NCBI GenBank assembly: GCA_019240215.1
Contig: JAFAYQ010000016.1
Location: 1-64,000, forward strand
DNA from: Actinomycetota bacterium
GTDB lineage: Bacteria > Actinomycetota > Actinomycetes > Streptosporangiales > Streptosporangiaceae
Direction: 5' to 3'
DNA: 64,000 nucleotides
The notes under the pieces were generated by a model. The model was not told where the DNA came from, did no database searches, and saw nothing but the letters and a program-made list of their open reading frames with translations. Every line of letters begins with the position of its first letter. Positions within the stretch are counted from its first letter, which is position 1. This document shows, one piece after another, positions 19,682 to 27,360 of the stretch. The translations under genes and the position numbers were made by a program.

Positions 19682-19704
19682 ATCTACCAATGTAGATTAT
19701 CTAC
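19682..19704. promoter_or_regulatory. Three-half-site MarR operator overlapping divergent promoters
   Basis: ATCTAC (19682-19687), GTAGAT (19692-19697) and ATCTAC (19699-19704) form two overlapping palindromes, one with a 4-nt and one with a 1-nt spacer. TAGATT (19693-19698) fits a TANNNT -10 box seven bases before the VOC ATG, so the operator covers a leaderless promoter. Confidence 0.7.
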
Positions 19705-19705
19705 C

Positions 19706-20137
19706 ATGACTAATGATTCGGTGAACGTCCGGTTCGGGATGATGGTGATCTACGCGCGCGATCTCCAGCGGTCGATTGAGTTCTACCGCCTGCTGGGGCT
19801 CGCTGTCCCCGATCCGCGTCCCGACCGGCCGGTCGCGCTCTACCGGATGGGCAACGGCGTCACCCTCATCTTCACCACCGGCGCGGTGGCCGAGCGCTTC
19901 GACGCCGATTGGGTCCGCCCCGGCCCCGGCTACCAGCAGGTGATGGAGTTCCTGGTCGACGACGACGCCGCCGTCGACGCGGTCTGGGCCCGGCTCACCT
20001 CGGCCGGCCACCACGGCCGGACCGCGCCCGGGCACCTGATCGGGCCCTACGCGACGATGGTCGACGACCCGGACGGCAACGTGGTGCTGATCTCCCACGA
20101 CCCGGTCACCAACGCGGCGGCGGCCTCGCCGGCGTAG
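19706..20137 (+). CDS. VOC-superfamily (glyoxalase/bleomycin-resistance-like) protein
   Basis: The 143-residue protein has two beta-alpha-beta-beta-beta units: MMVIYARDLQRSIEFYRLLGL at the start, then MEFLVDDDAAVDAVWARLTSAG and ATMVDDPDGNVVLISHD at the end. The last block carries the usual metal or substrate acid. No enzyme activity can be assigned. The ATG at 19706 lies two bases after the operator with no ribosome binding site, so translation from a leaderless mRNA is likely. Regulated by the divergent MarR protein. Confidence 0.82.
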   Translation: MTNDSVNVRFGMMVIYARDLQRSIEFYRLLGLAVPDPRPDRPVALYRMGNGVTLIFTTGAVAERFDADWVRPGPGYQQVMEFLVDDDAAVDAVWARLTSAGHHGRTAPGHLIGPYATMVDDPDGNVVLISHDPVTNAAAASPA

Positions 20138-20160
20138 GGGCCCTCGGCGGAGGGTCCTGT

Positions 20161-20886
20161 TCACGATCCGGCGATGCGGTCCAGCCAGTCGGCCAGCAGG
20201 GTGCGCTCGGCCGGGGACAGGACGGTCAGCTCGGGCAGGGCCGCGCGCAGGGTCACCGCCGCGGCGGCCGGGCCGCCATCCGGCGGGGCGCCGGCGTCGT
20301 CCGTCACCAGGATGGCCGCGCAGACCGAGTCCCAGGCGGTGTCGGCCAGCGTCAGGTCGCGCTCATCGGCGGGCTGATCGATCAGGGTGAACACCACGCC
20401 GGTGCCGGCCGCCCGGATCAGCTCGACCGCCCGGCGCTCGGTCACCCGCAGCCGCCCGGCCGCGGCCACCCGGTGCACCCGGGTGTGCAGGATCTCGGCC
20501 CCGGCTTCGGCTCCGGCGGCGGTGGCTTCCCGGCCCGCCAGGGTAGCCAGGGCGGTGTGCATCAGCCGGAACAGCTCGGGGTTGGCGAGCCCGAAGCCGA
20601 CGTGCAGCTCCCAGCCGGCCCGCAGGTTGGCGACCGGGTCGGCGCCGGCGTCGGCCGGGTGCTTGCCCGCCACGTAGGTCGCGAAGCCGTGCTCGGCGAC
20701 CGCGTCCAGCAGCCCGTTTTTGTCACCGAAAAGGCGGTAGATGGTCGGCGCCTGCACGCCGGCTGCGAGCGCCACCGAGCGGGTGGTCACCGCATCCGGC
20801 CCCTCCGCGGCCAGCAACTCGGCGGCCACCTCGACCAGCTGAGCCCGGATCCGCTCGCGGGCTGTCTCGGGGTCACGCACGGTCAT
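20161..20886 (-). CDS. TetR-family transcriptional regulator
   Basis: The 241-residue protein has an N-terminal TetR HTH (AAELLAAEGPDAVTTRSVALAAGVQAPTIYRLFGDKNGLLDAVAEH) and a C-terminal helical ligand domain with the TetR_C_33-like layout. It is divergent from the NmrA-type oxidoreductase gene with a large inverted repeat between them, so it probably represses that gene and itself in response to a small hydrophobic inducer. The start is ATG 20886. Confidence 0.88.
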   Translation of the reverse strand: MTVRDPETARERIRAQLVEVAAELLAAEGPDAVTTRSVALAAGVQAPTIYRLFGDKNGLLDAVAEHGFATYVAGKHPADAGADPVANLRAGWELHVGFGLANPELFRLMHTALATLAGREATAAGAEAGAEILHTRVHRVAAAGRLRVTERRAVELIRAAGTGVVFTLIDQPADERDLTLADTAWDSVCAAILVTDDAGAPPDGGPAAAAVTLRAALPELTVLSPAERTLLADWLDRIAGS

Positions 20887-20958
20887 GTTATCGATGATAG
20901 CCGAAATTTGCTATCAGCGTATTTCCGGTGCTAACGTTTTAATCGAATCATCGATAAC
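20887..20958. promoter_or_regulatory. Paired TetR operators between tetR and nmrA-type gene
   Basis: GTTATCGATGAT (20887-20898) and ATCATCGATAAC (20947-20958) are perfect 12-bp inverted copies 48 bp apart, each with an ATCGAT core. A further palindrome GATAGC-N8-GCTATC (20896-20901, 20910-20915) overlaps the left copy. The left copy begins at the TetR start codon and the right copy ends 19 bp before the oxidoreductase start. One dimer per copy or DNA looping would repress both genes. Confidence 0.7.
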
Positions 20959-20977
20959 GCAGCGAAGGATGGCTCCC

Positions 20978-21850
20978 ATGATCGTCATCACCGGCGCCAC
21001 CGGCGCCCTCAACGGCACCACCGTCGACCACCTGCTCGAGCGGGTCCCGGCCGGCCAGATCGGGGTCAGCGTCCGCGACGTCGCCCAGGCCCAGCGCTTC
21101 GCCGACCGCGGTGTCCGGGTCCGGCGCGGCTCCTACGACGACCCGGCCGCCCTGCTCGACTCGTTCGAAGGAGCCGACCAGGTGCTGCTGGTCTCGCCCA
21201 ACGACCCCCACGCCGACCAGCCGGCCCAGCTCCGGGTCGCGGTCGAGACCGCGGTCAAGGCCGGCGCCCGGCGCATCCTCTACACCAGCCACCAGCACAT
21301 CGGCCCGGACAGCCCGTTCCTGCCCGCGCGGCACCACGCCGCCGCCGAGGCGGTGCTGGCCGATTCCGGCGTCGCCTGGACCTCATTGCGCAACGGCTTC
21401 TACGCGCACAGCCTGGACTGGCTGCTCGGCCCCTGGGCGGAGACCGGCGAGATCGCGGCCCCGGCCGACGGCCCGGTGTCCTGGACCGAGCGGGCCGAAG
21501 AAGGCGAGGCGGCCGCCGTGATCCTGGCCGACCAGGAGTCCGGCCGGCGGTCGTTCGACGGCCCGGTCACGCTGACCGCCCGCGCCACCCCGACGTTCGC
21601 CGCCGTCGCCGCCATCGCCTCCGAGCTGACCGGCCGCGACATCCGCCGCGCGGTCATGGACGACGACGACTGGGTGGCCGCCCAGGTCGCCCACGGCAGC
21701 CCCGAGCCGATGGCGCGGATGCTGCTCGGCTTCTTCCAGGCCGCCCGCGCCGGACGTTTCGCCGAGACCAGCCCGCTGCTCGGCGAGCTGCTCGGCCGCG
21801 AGCCCCGCACCGTCCGCGACCTGCTGGCCGACCGGGTGGCCGCGAGCTGA
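20978..21850 (+). CDS. NmrA/QOR-type NAD(P)-binding oxidoreductase
   Basis: The 290-residue atypical short-chain dehydrogenase has a Rossmann start MIVITGATGALNGTTVDHLL with the GxxGxxG region, then VRRGSYDDPAALLDSFEGADQVLLVS, the NmrA-like layout of azoreductase/quinone-reductase QOR2 relatives. No classic YxxxK motif is used in this family. I take ATG 20978, which has GAAGGA eight bases upstream, over ATG 20969. Likely acts on quinones or reactive small molecules under control of the divergent TetR. Confidence 0.87.
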   Translation: MIVITGATGALNGTTVDHLLERVPAGQIGVSVRDVAQAQRFADRGVRVRRGSYDDPAALLDSFEGADQVLLVSPNDPHADQPAQLRVAVETAVKAGARRILYTSHQHIGPDSPFLPARHHAAAEAVLADSGVAWTSLRNGFYAHSLDWLLGPWAETGEIAAPADGPVSWTERAEEGEAAAVILADQESGRRSFDGPVTLTARATPTFAAVAAIASELTGRDIRRAVMDDDDWVAAQVAHGSPEPMARMLLGFFQAARAGRFAETSPLLGELLGREPRTVRDLLADRVAAS

Positions 21851-21862
21851 GCGGCGCTTCCG

Positions 21863-22417
21863 CTACGCCTCGACCGGGTCGCCGGTGAGGCCGGGGTAAC
21901 GGCCGCGGAACCGGATCAGCGGCTGGCCGGCCGGGGCCACGTAGGGCACCGCCACCACCCGGGCGATCAGCACCAGATGGTCGCCGGCGCTCACCCGCTC
22001 GGTGGTCTCGCAGTCGAGGGCGGCCAGGCCGCCGTCCGGCACGATCGCCCCCGAGTGCCCGGCCCGCTGGTAGGAGACGCCGTCCAGCATCCGGCGGGCG
22101 TTGGGCCGCCCGGCCGCCGCGAACCGGCCCGCGATCGCGCGCTGGCCGGCCGCCAGCAGGGTGACCGCGAACCGGTCGACCGGCCCGGCGTCGGGGTCGG
22201 CGCCGGCCAGCAGGGTGGCCGGGTAGGACGTGGCGATCAGCGAGACCAGGATCAGCGGCGGATCCAGCGACACCGGGCAGAACGCGCTCACCGTGGTCCC
22301 GATGTCGTCCCGGCCCTCGGCCAGGGTGACCAGCGTGACCCCGGCCGCGTAGGCGGACAGCGCCGCCCCCAGGTCGGGGGTCGCCCCCGGGCCGGGGGCC
22401 GTCCCCAGGTCCGCCAC
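21863..22417 (-). CDS. Flavin reductase-like (FMN-binding split-barrel) protein
   Basis: The 184-residue protein has the flavin-reductase fold: YAAGVTLVTL, GTTVSAFCPVSLDPPLILVSL (Ser/Thr phosphate binding), RFAVTLLAAGQRAIAGRFA and LDCETTERVSAGDHLVLIARV. It would supply reduced FMN to a partner oxygenase, or act itself on FMN. The GTG start is only three bases after the sppA stop, so it is co-transcribed with sppA; no monooxygenase is adjacent. Confidence 0.83.
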   Translation of the reverse strand: MADLGTAPGPGATPDLGAALSAYAAGVTLVTLAEGRDDIGTTVSAFCPVSLDPPLILVSLIATSYPATLLAGADPDAGPVDRFAVTLLAAGQRAIAGRFAAAGRPNARRMLDGVSYQRAGHSGAIVPDGGLAALDCETTERVSAGDHLVLIARVVAVPYVAPAGQPLIRFRGRYPGLTGDPVEA

Positions 22418-22420
22418 CGG

Positions 22421-24202
22421 TCAGCCGACCCGCCAGTACCCCGGCATCATCAGCTCCCCGGCGGGCGGCGCCAGCAGCTGGGCGGCCAGCTGCCCGGCCG
22501 GCCCCCAGGCGCGGCCGGCTCCGGCCAGGCCGGCCGCGCCGACCCCGTAGCCGGACCCGGAACCGGTCAGCAGCGCCGCCAGACCGGACAGCAGGCCACC
22601 GGGCAGCGCCGCCGCCCGGTCCTCGCTGGAGTCGCGCGAGCGGAGCTGCTCGACCGGGCTGACCCGGGGGAACAGCTTCAGCGGGGCGTCGGCGGGCAGG
22701 CCGCCCCGGCGCCGGGCGGCCACCGCGGCGTCGGCCATCCCGCCGAGCTGGTCGGCCAGCCCGTTGCCGACCGCGTCGGCCCCGGTCCAGACCCGGCCGC
22801 GGGCGACCGCGTCCACCTCGGCCTCGGTCAGCCCCCGGCCGCTGGCGACCTTGCGGGTGAAGTCGGCGTAGATCTCGTCCAGCCAGGTGTCGACGATGGC
22901 CCACTCGTCGTCGCTGAACGGGTGGGTGGGGGCGAACATCCGGCCGTGGCGGCCCTCGGTCACCGTGTCGGTGGTGACCCCGGCCCGGCCGAGCAGGTCC
23001 TCGAACACCGCCTTGCCCACCACCACGCCGATCGAGCCGGTCAGGGTGCCGGGCTGGGTGACGATCTCGTCGGCCGCCATCGCGATGTAGTAGCCGCCGG
23101 ACGCGGCCACGTCGCCCATCGACACCACCACCGGGGTGCCGCCGGCCCGGGCGCGGACGACCTCCCGCCAGATCGTGTCGGAGGCGGTGGCCGAGCCGCC
23201 GGGGCTGTTGACCCGGAGCAGGATCGCGCCCGCCCGCTCGTCGGCGGCCGCCGCCCGCAGCGCCGCCGCGATCGTGTCCGACCCCATCCAGGGCCCCGAG
23301 GCCGGGCCGCGGCCGCTGCGTCCCATCCGGATCGGGCCGGTCGCGTAGACCACGGCCACGTACCGTTCCCGCGGGTTCGGCAGCTTGCGGGCCCGCTGGG
23401 CCAGGGTGGACGACCGCCGGTAGCGGGACACGTACTGCAAGGTCGCGTCCGGGCCGGCCTTCTGCTTGATCGCCGCGTAGGCCTCGTCCCGGTAGCCGAG
23501 CACGTCGACCAGGCCTTCCGCCAGCGCCTGCTGGGGCAGGAACGGGCCCCGGTCGAGCAGCGCCCGCGCCTCGTCCGCGGTCTTGCCCCGGCGTTCGGCG
23601 ATCGCGCTGGTCAGCTGGTCGGCGACGGCCGCCGCCAGGTGCTGGGTCTCCTCCCGGGCGGGTCCGGTGAAGCCGCGTTCGGTCAGCGCGTGGGCGGCGG
23701 TCTTGTACTCGTGCCGCTGCCCGGCCTCGAAGCTGACCCCGGCCTTGTCCAGGGCTGAACGCAGGAACACCCGCTCGACCACCACCCCGGTCAGCCCCAG
23801 GCCGCCGGACGGCTGCAGGTAGATCCGGTCGAACACGGTGGCCAGGTAGTACGGCCAGTTGCCCTGCCCGAACTCCCCGAACGACTCGGCCCAGGCGTAG
23901 GCGGTCTTGCCCGCCGCCCGGAACTGGGCGACCGCCGCCCGCAGCTCCTGCACGGTGGCCAGGCCCAGCGGCTGGCCGCCGACCTTGGCGATCAGCCCCT
24001 GCACACGGTCGTCGTCGGCGGCCCGGCGCAGGCCGTCGAGCACGTCCCCGAGCCGGAGCCGGTTCCGGGACAGCACCGCGCTGACCGGATCGCCGGGCGG
24101 GCTCTCGGTGAGGCCCTGCGTGAGGTCGAGCTCCAGCACCAGCGGCCCCGACGGCCGCGGCCGGAGCCGGGTGATCTGGTGGGCCAATGTCGCCTCTGCC
24201 AT
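22421..24202 (-). CDS. sppA: Signal peptide peptidase SppA, 67K type
   Basis: The 593-residue protein has two S49 peptidase domains. The first carries the general-base Lys in HEYKTAAHALTERGFTGPAREE; the second has RVNSPGGSATAS and the nucleophile Ser in GDVAASGGYYIAMAAD. This is the double-length E. coli-type arrangement. No clear N-terminal membrane helix is seen, so the protein may be cytoplasmic or peripheral, as noted for some actinobacterial members. The C-terminal 90 residues are Gly/Ala-rich. The start is ATG 24202, and the flavin reductase gene follows in the same unit. Confidence 0.9.
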   Translation of the reverse strand: MAEATLAHQITRLRPRPSGPLVLELDLTQGLTESPPGDPVSAVLSRNRLRLGDVLDGLRRAADDDRVQGLIAKVGGQPLGLATVQELRAAVAQFRAAGKTAYAWAESFGEFGQGNWPYYLATVFDRIYLQPSGGLGLTGVVVERVFLRSALDKAGVSFEAGQRHEYKTAAHALTERGFTGPAREETQHLAAAVADQLTSAIAERRGKTADEARALLDRGPFLPQQALAEGLVDVLGYRDEAYAAIKQKAGPDATLQYVSRYRRSSTLAQRARKLPNPRERYVAVVYATGPIRMGRSGRGPASGPWMGSDTIAAALRAAAADERAGAILLRVNSPGGSATASDTIWREVVRARAGGTPVVVSMGDVAASGGYYIAMAADEIVTQPGTLTGSIGVVVGKAVFEDLLGRAGVTTDTVTEGRHGRMFAPTHPFSDDEWAIVDTWLDEIYADFTRKVASGRGLTEAEVDAVARGRVWTGADAVGNGLADQLGGMADAAVAARRRGGLPADAPLKLFPRVSPVEQLRSRDSSEDRAAALPGGLLSGLAALLTGSGSGYGVGAAGLAGAGRAWGPAGQLAAQLLAPPAGELMMPGYWRVG

Positions 24203-24331
24203 GCCGTCAAGCTTAGGCGCCGTTTTTCGCGGTAGTGAAAAGTGTGTGATCGCCGATGTTTCAGGCCGACCAGGCGGGGCCGGACCGCGTTATGGTCAGT
24301 CCAGCACCACGAAACGGGAGGGGGCCGGGCC

Positions 24332-24940
24332 ATGACCCAGGGTGACGGCGCCGGGGCCGTCAACGGCAGGGTGGACGCCGGCGTCACCATCATCGTGGAC
24401 GGGGCCAACGTGGTCGGCTCGCGGCCGGACGGCTGGTGGCGCGACCGGGCCGGGGCCGCCGTCCGCCTGCACGACAACCTGGCCGCGCTGGCCGAACGGG
24501 GCCGCTCGGGCATCCCGGCGGCCGAGCTGGCGGGCGAGCCGTCGGCCGGCGAGCAGCCGGGCCCGGCCGCCAGGGAACAGGCGGGCCCGGCCGCCGAGGA
24601 GCAGGCGGGCTCGGCCGCCGGAGACCCGGGCGACGCGCTGATCCCCGTCACCGTGCTGCTGGTGCTGGAGGGCAAGGCCCGCGCGGCCGTGCCCCGCATC
24701 GCCGAACGGGCCCGCACCGCCGCCCGGGCCGGCCGCGGCCGCGGCGCCCGCGACGACCGGGCCGACGGCGAGGTCCAGGTGGTGTCGGCCCCCGGCTCGG
24801 GTGACGACGAGATCGTCCGGCAGGCGCAGCAGCACGCCGGGCACTGCATCGTGGTGACCGCCGACCGCGAGCTGCGACGGCGCTGCCTGGCGGCCGGGGC
24901 CCGGGTGACCGGCCCGTCGTGGCTTTATTCCCTGCTCTGA
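24332..24940 (+). CDS. NYN-domain (YacP-like) putative RNase with repeat insertion
   Basis: The 202-residue protein has the PIN/NYN acidic pattern: TIIVDGANVVGSRPDGWW at the start, PGSGDDEIVRQAQQ and VVTADRELRRRCLAAGA at the end, as in YacP/NYN endoribonucleases. Between helices 1 and 2 it carries an Ala/Gly/Glu/Pro insertion including three 24-bp units (24551-24622). The ATG 24332 has a GGGAGGGGG tract ahead of it. It is divergent from sppA. RNA processing or decay is the likely role; the target is unknown. Confidence 0.82.
   Translation: MTQGDGAGAVNGRVDAGVTIIVDGANVVGSRPDGWWRDRAGAAVRLHDNLAALAERGRSGIPAAELAGEPSAGEQPGPAAREQAGPAAEEQAGSAAGDPGDALIPVTVLLVLEGKARAAVPRIAERARTAARAGRGRGARDDRADGEVQVVSAPGSGDDEIVRQAQQHAGHCIVVTADRELRRRCLAAGARVTGPSWLYSLL
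24551..24622 (+). repeat. Three 24-bp tandem repeats in the NYN gene
   Basis: Units 24551-24574, 24575-24598 and 24599-24622 encode EQPGPAAR, EQAGPAAE and EQAGSAAG. The period preserves the frame and the sequence falls in a loop of the NYN domain. Confidence 0.8.
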
Positions 24941-25038
24941 CTGTGAGGGGAATCGCCCGTTTGGCAGGCCCGGTTCGGGGCACCTGCTTGCGTAGCATTG
25001 GGGGGTCCCCCGGAACGGCTCTAACCCCGAAGAAGACG

Positions 25039-25275
25039 ATGGTTGCGCTGACTGTTTTTGCTCTTGTCCTGCTCGCGGTGGCCGCGTTCACGGCCGACTA
25101 CACGGTGAAGGCCCGGAAGCGGGCCCGGCTGCGCCGGGACGCGGGCGAGCGCCTGGCCGCCGCGGCGGCCGTGGCCGAGGCCCAGGAGCGCGAGCGCCGA
25201 GCCCGCCAGGAGGCCAGCGCCGCGCTGACCTCGGTCATGCCCACCATCCACGACCGCGGCCCCCGGCGCGTCTGA
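25039..25275 (+). CDS. Small membrane-anchored charged protein
   Basis: The 78-residue protein has one N-terminal membrane helix (VALTVFALVLLAVAAFTA) followed by an Arg/Ala/Glu-rich helix (RKRARLRRDAGERLAAAAAVAEAQERERRARQEA) that could form a coiled coil. ATG 25039 starts directly at the membrane helix; an in-frame start at 24919 would overlap the NYN gene end. No family recognised. The metallophosphoesterase gene follows 29 bp later. Confidence 0.6.
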   Translation: MVALTVFALVLLAVAAFTADYTVKARKRARLRRDAGERLAAAAAVAEAQERERRARQEASAALTSVMPTIHDRGPRRV

Positions 25276-25304
25276 CCCGGACCACACCCGAGGCCGCCGG
25301 CTTG

Positions 25305-25796
25305 ATGAAGATCGTCACGATCTCGGACACCCACGCTCCCCGGCGCTGGAAGTCCTGCCCGCCCCGGGTGGCCGAGCACCTGCGTGAGGCTGATCTCATC
25401 CTGCACGCCGGTGACGTGTGCACCGCGTCGGTGCTCGGCGAACTGGCCGCCTACGCCCCGGTCCACGCGGTCCTCGGCAACAACGACGGCCCCGACGTGG
25501 CCGCCTGGGGCGCCCCCGCGACCCTCGACCTCGACCTGGCCGGCCTCAAGGTGTCGATGATCCACGACAGCGGCCCGTCGGCCGGCCGCCTGGCCCGGAT
25601 GGCCCGCCGGTTCCCCGAGGCCGACCTCGTGGTGTTCGGCCACTCGCACATCCCGCTGGACGAATCGGCGGGCGGGTTGCGCATCTTCAACCCCGGCTCC
25701 CCGACCGATCGCCGCCGCCAGCCCCACGGCACGATCGGCCTGCTCACCGTGGCTGACGGCCGCCTCCAAGAAGCCCGCATCGTCCCCGTCACCTGA
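25305..25796 (+). CDS. YfcE/MJ0936-type metallophosphoesterase
   Basis: The 163-residue protein shows every metal ligand block of the family: SDTHAP (DxH), LHAGDVC (GD), LGNNDGP (GNND), MIHDSGP (in place of the usual GH[GD]) and VFGHSHIPL (GHxH). Dimetal phosphodiesterase activity is expected; the physiological substrate is unknown. ATG 25305 is preferred to TTG 25302. Length matches the family (about 160). Confidence 0.9.
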   Translation: MKIVTISDTHAPRRWKSCPPRVAEHLREADLILHAGDVCTASVLGELAAYAPVHAVLGNNDGPDVAAWGAPATLDLDLAGLKVSMIHDSGPSAGRLARMARRFPEADLVVFGHSHIPLDESAGGLRIFNPGSPTDRRRQPHGTIGLLTVADGRLQEARIVPVT

Positions 25797-25817
25797 CCGT
25801 TCCAGCCCGTCCCCTCC

Positions 25818-25875
25818 CTCCCGCCTCCCTCCTCTCCGACCCCCTCCCGCCTCCCTCCCCTCCGACCCCCTCCCG
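25818..25875. repeat. Polypyrimidine 26-bp tandem repeat
   Basis: Two full 26-bp units (25818-25843, 25844-25869; one difference) and the first bases of a third follow the metallophosphoesterase gene. The top strand is almost only C and T, so a triplex or purine-strand structure is possible. It has no coding role. Confidence 0.75.
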
Positions 25876-25902
25876 ATGACAGCAGATGCTGCCATCGCCC
25901 GG

Positions 25903-25989
25903 TCAGAGCATACATATAAAAAGAGAGCACTGCTCTTGACTCGTCGCCGACTCGTGGTGTTAACTGCTCTTAAGTCAGAGCACTGCTCT
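25903..25989. promoter_or_regulatory. AT-rich promoter with two palindromic operators and two half-sites
   Basis: AGAGCACTGCTCT occurs twice exactly (25924-25936 and 25977-25989); each is AGAGCA-C-TGCTCT. Extra half-sites are TCAGAGCA (25903-25910) and ACTGCTCT (25963-25970). The AGAGCA-n-TGCTCT type is known from TetR-family operators. The stretch is much more AT-rich than its surroundings. No TetR gene is adjacent, so the regulator would act from elsewhere. Confidence 0.65.
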
Positions 25990-26028
25990 CGGAGCGAAAT
26001 CCGCGAGCCGGACCTCAAGGAGACCGCC

Positions 26029-26493
26029 ATGACCGCACCGGCGTCCGAGCCCTTCCACTACCAGCAGGCCGGCTGGTTCACCCGCAACGTGTTCAACAAG
26101 GCAGTGGCCGCCCTGACCGGCCTCGGCATCAGCATCCTCGGCTCGCGGATCCTGGCCGTGCGCGGCCGCAAGAGCGGCGAATGGCGCACCACCCCGGTCA
26201 ACCTGCTGGTCATCGACGGGCAGCGCTACCTGGTGGCGCCGCGCGGCAACACCCAGTGGGTCCGCAACATGCGCGCCGCTAACGGCGGTGAGCTGCGGCT
26301 GGGCCGCAAGACCGAGCCGTTCACGGCGACCGAGGTGCCGGACGACGAGCGGCCCGCGATCCTGCGCGCCTACCTCAAGCGCTGGAAGGCGGAGGTCGGC
26401 GTGTTCTTCGGCGGCGTCGGCCCCGACTCCAGCGAAGACGAGCTGCGGCGGATCGCCCCCGACCACCCGGTGTTCAGGATCGACGCGGCCTGA
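26029..26493 (+). CDS. Deazaflavin (F420)-dependent nitroreductase-family protein
   Basis: The 154-residue protein has the Ddn/FDOR-A pattern: a basic RGRKSGEWRTTPVNLL segment that binds the F420 phosphate side chain, YLVAPRGNTQWVRNMRAA and a C-terminal VFRIDAA. It would use reduced F420 to reduce quinones or nitro compounds at the membrane face. ATG 26029 has AAGGAG seven bases upstream. The gene stands alone downstream of the AGAGCA operators and overlaps the convergent cyclo-ligase-like gene by 20 bp. Confidence 0.87.
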   Translation: MTAPASEPFHYQQAGWFTRNVFNKAVAALTGLGISILGSRILAVRGRKSGEWRTTPVNLLVIDGQRYLVAPRGNTQWVRNMRAANGGELRLGRKTEPFTATEVPDDERPAILRAYLKRWKAEVGVFFGGVGPDSSEDELRRIAPDHPVFRIDAA

Positions 26494-27271
26494 GCGACCC
26501 GAGCAGCGGGATGGCCGCGATCTTCTCCTCGGTCAGCTCGTCCCAGCGGACCGAGGCGGCCGCCCGGGGCGGGCGGCCCGGCCGGCAGTCGATGATCCGC
26601 TCCGGGGTGACGACCAGGTCGACCGGAACGTCGTGGCCGGTCACCGGGATCGTGCCCGCCGGCCGGACCTGCAGCTCGTGCACGGTGGTGACCACCAGGG
26701 TGTCCGGGCCGATCAGGCCGGCCGCGCTGGCCAGCGCGTACTCCAGGTCGGCGAACCCGCCGCCCTTGCCCAGCCGGGCCCCGTCCTCGCCGACCGCCAC
26801 GCAGCCGCTGACCACCAGGCCGACCTCGGACAGCTCGGCCACCGGGATCCGCCGGGCCGACCGGGTCGCGCCGTTGATCGAGGCCGCCTTGCGCGGCGGG
26901 TCACTCAGATGGGCCGGGTCGAGCAGGAAGAACGGGTCGGCCTCGGCCAGCCGGGGCACCGCCATGTAGACGGTCTTGCCGTCCTCCAGCGCCCGCTGCC
27001 GGACCGGCAGCTGGGCCGAGTCGGGGTTGGACTTGACGGCCCGGGCCCGCTCCCATTCGGGCCGGGCCCGCAGCCGCTCGGCCGCCGCCTCGGCCCCGGT
27101 GAAGTTGGGGATCCGCCCTTTCGCGCCCGGGAACCGGGCGGCCCCTGTGCTAGCCATTGCCGCCCAGACCTCGTCGCGCAGGACCGCCTTGGCCGCCAGG
27201 TCCTCCGGGCGGCCGCCGGCGTCATGGTCATGGCGGGGAGCGGAGCGGGGCACCTGCCCATCCTGCCCCAT
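26474..27271 (-). CDS. 5-formyltetrahydrofolate cyclo-ligase-like (MTHFSD-type) protein
   Basis: The 265-residue protein has the 5-FCL fold: an N-terminal LAAKAVLRDEVWAAM helix, VKSNPDSAQLPVRQRALEDGKTVYMAVPRL, and LGKGGGFADLEYALA, equivalent to the substrate/ATP loop GxGxGFYD of cyclo-ligases. It is closer to the longer MTHFSD-type proteins than to classical 190-residue enzymes, so folate activity is likely but not certain. I start at ATG 27271; the frame stays open to 27400 through low-complexity sequence. Confidence 0.78.
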   Translation of the reverse strand: MGQDGQVPRSAPRHDHDAGGRPEDLAAKAVLRDEVWAAMASTGAARFPGAKGRIPNFTGAEAAAERLRARPEWERARAVKSNPDSAQLPVRQRALEDGKTVYMAVPRLAEADPFFLLDPAHLSDPPRKAASINGATRSARRIPVAELSEVGLVVSGCVAVGEDGARLGKGGGFADLEYALASAAGLIGPDTLVVTTVHELQVRPAGTIPVTGHDVPVDLVVTPERIIDCRPGRPPRAAASVRWDELTEEKIAAIPLLGSLRPRRS

Positions 27272-27360
27272 CGGCCCGCGGCCGCGCCGCCGGGCGGGAA
27301 CCGGGGGGCGCGGCCGGCCGTTCACAAAGGCAAACGAATCCGACCGAAACGGGGCTCGAG

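Noticed and set aside
23992..24849. 285-codon minus-strand frame beyond sppA
   Set aside because: Its coding-like part is an out-of-frame copy of the sppA start; the remainder is antisense to the NYN gene.
25890..26000. AT-rich DNA as a sign of horizontal transfer
   Set aside because: The AT-richness is confined to a promoter with operators; the gene that follows has normal codon use.
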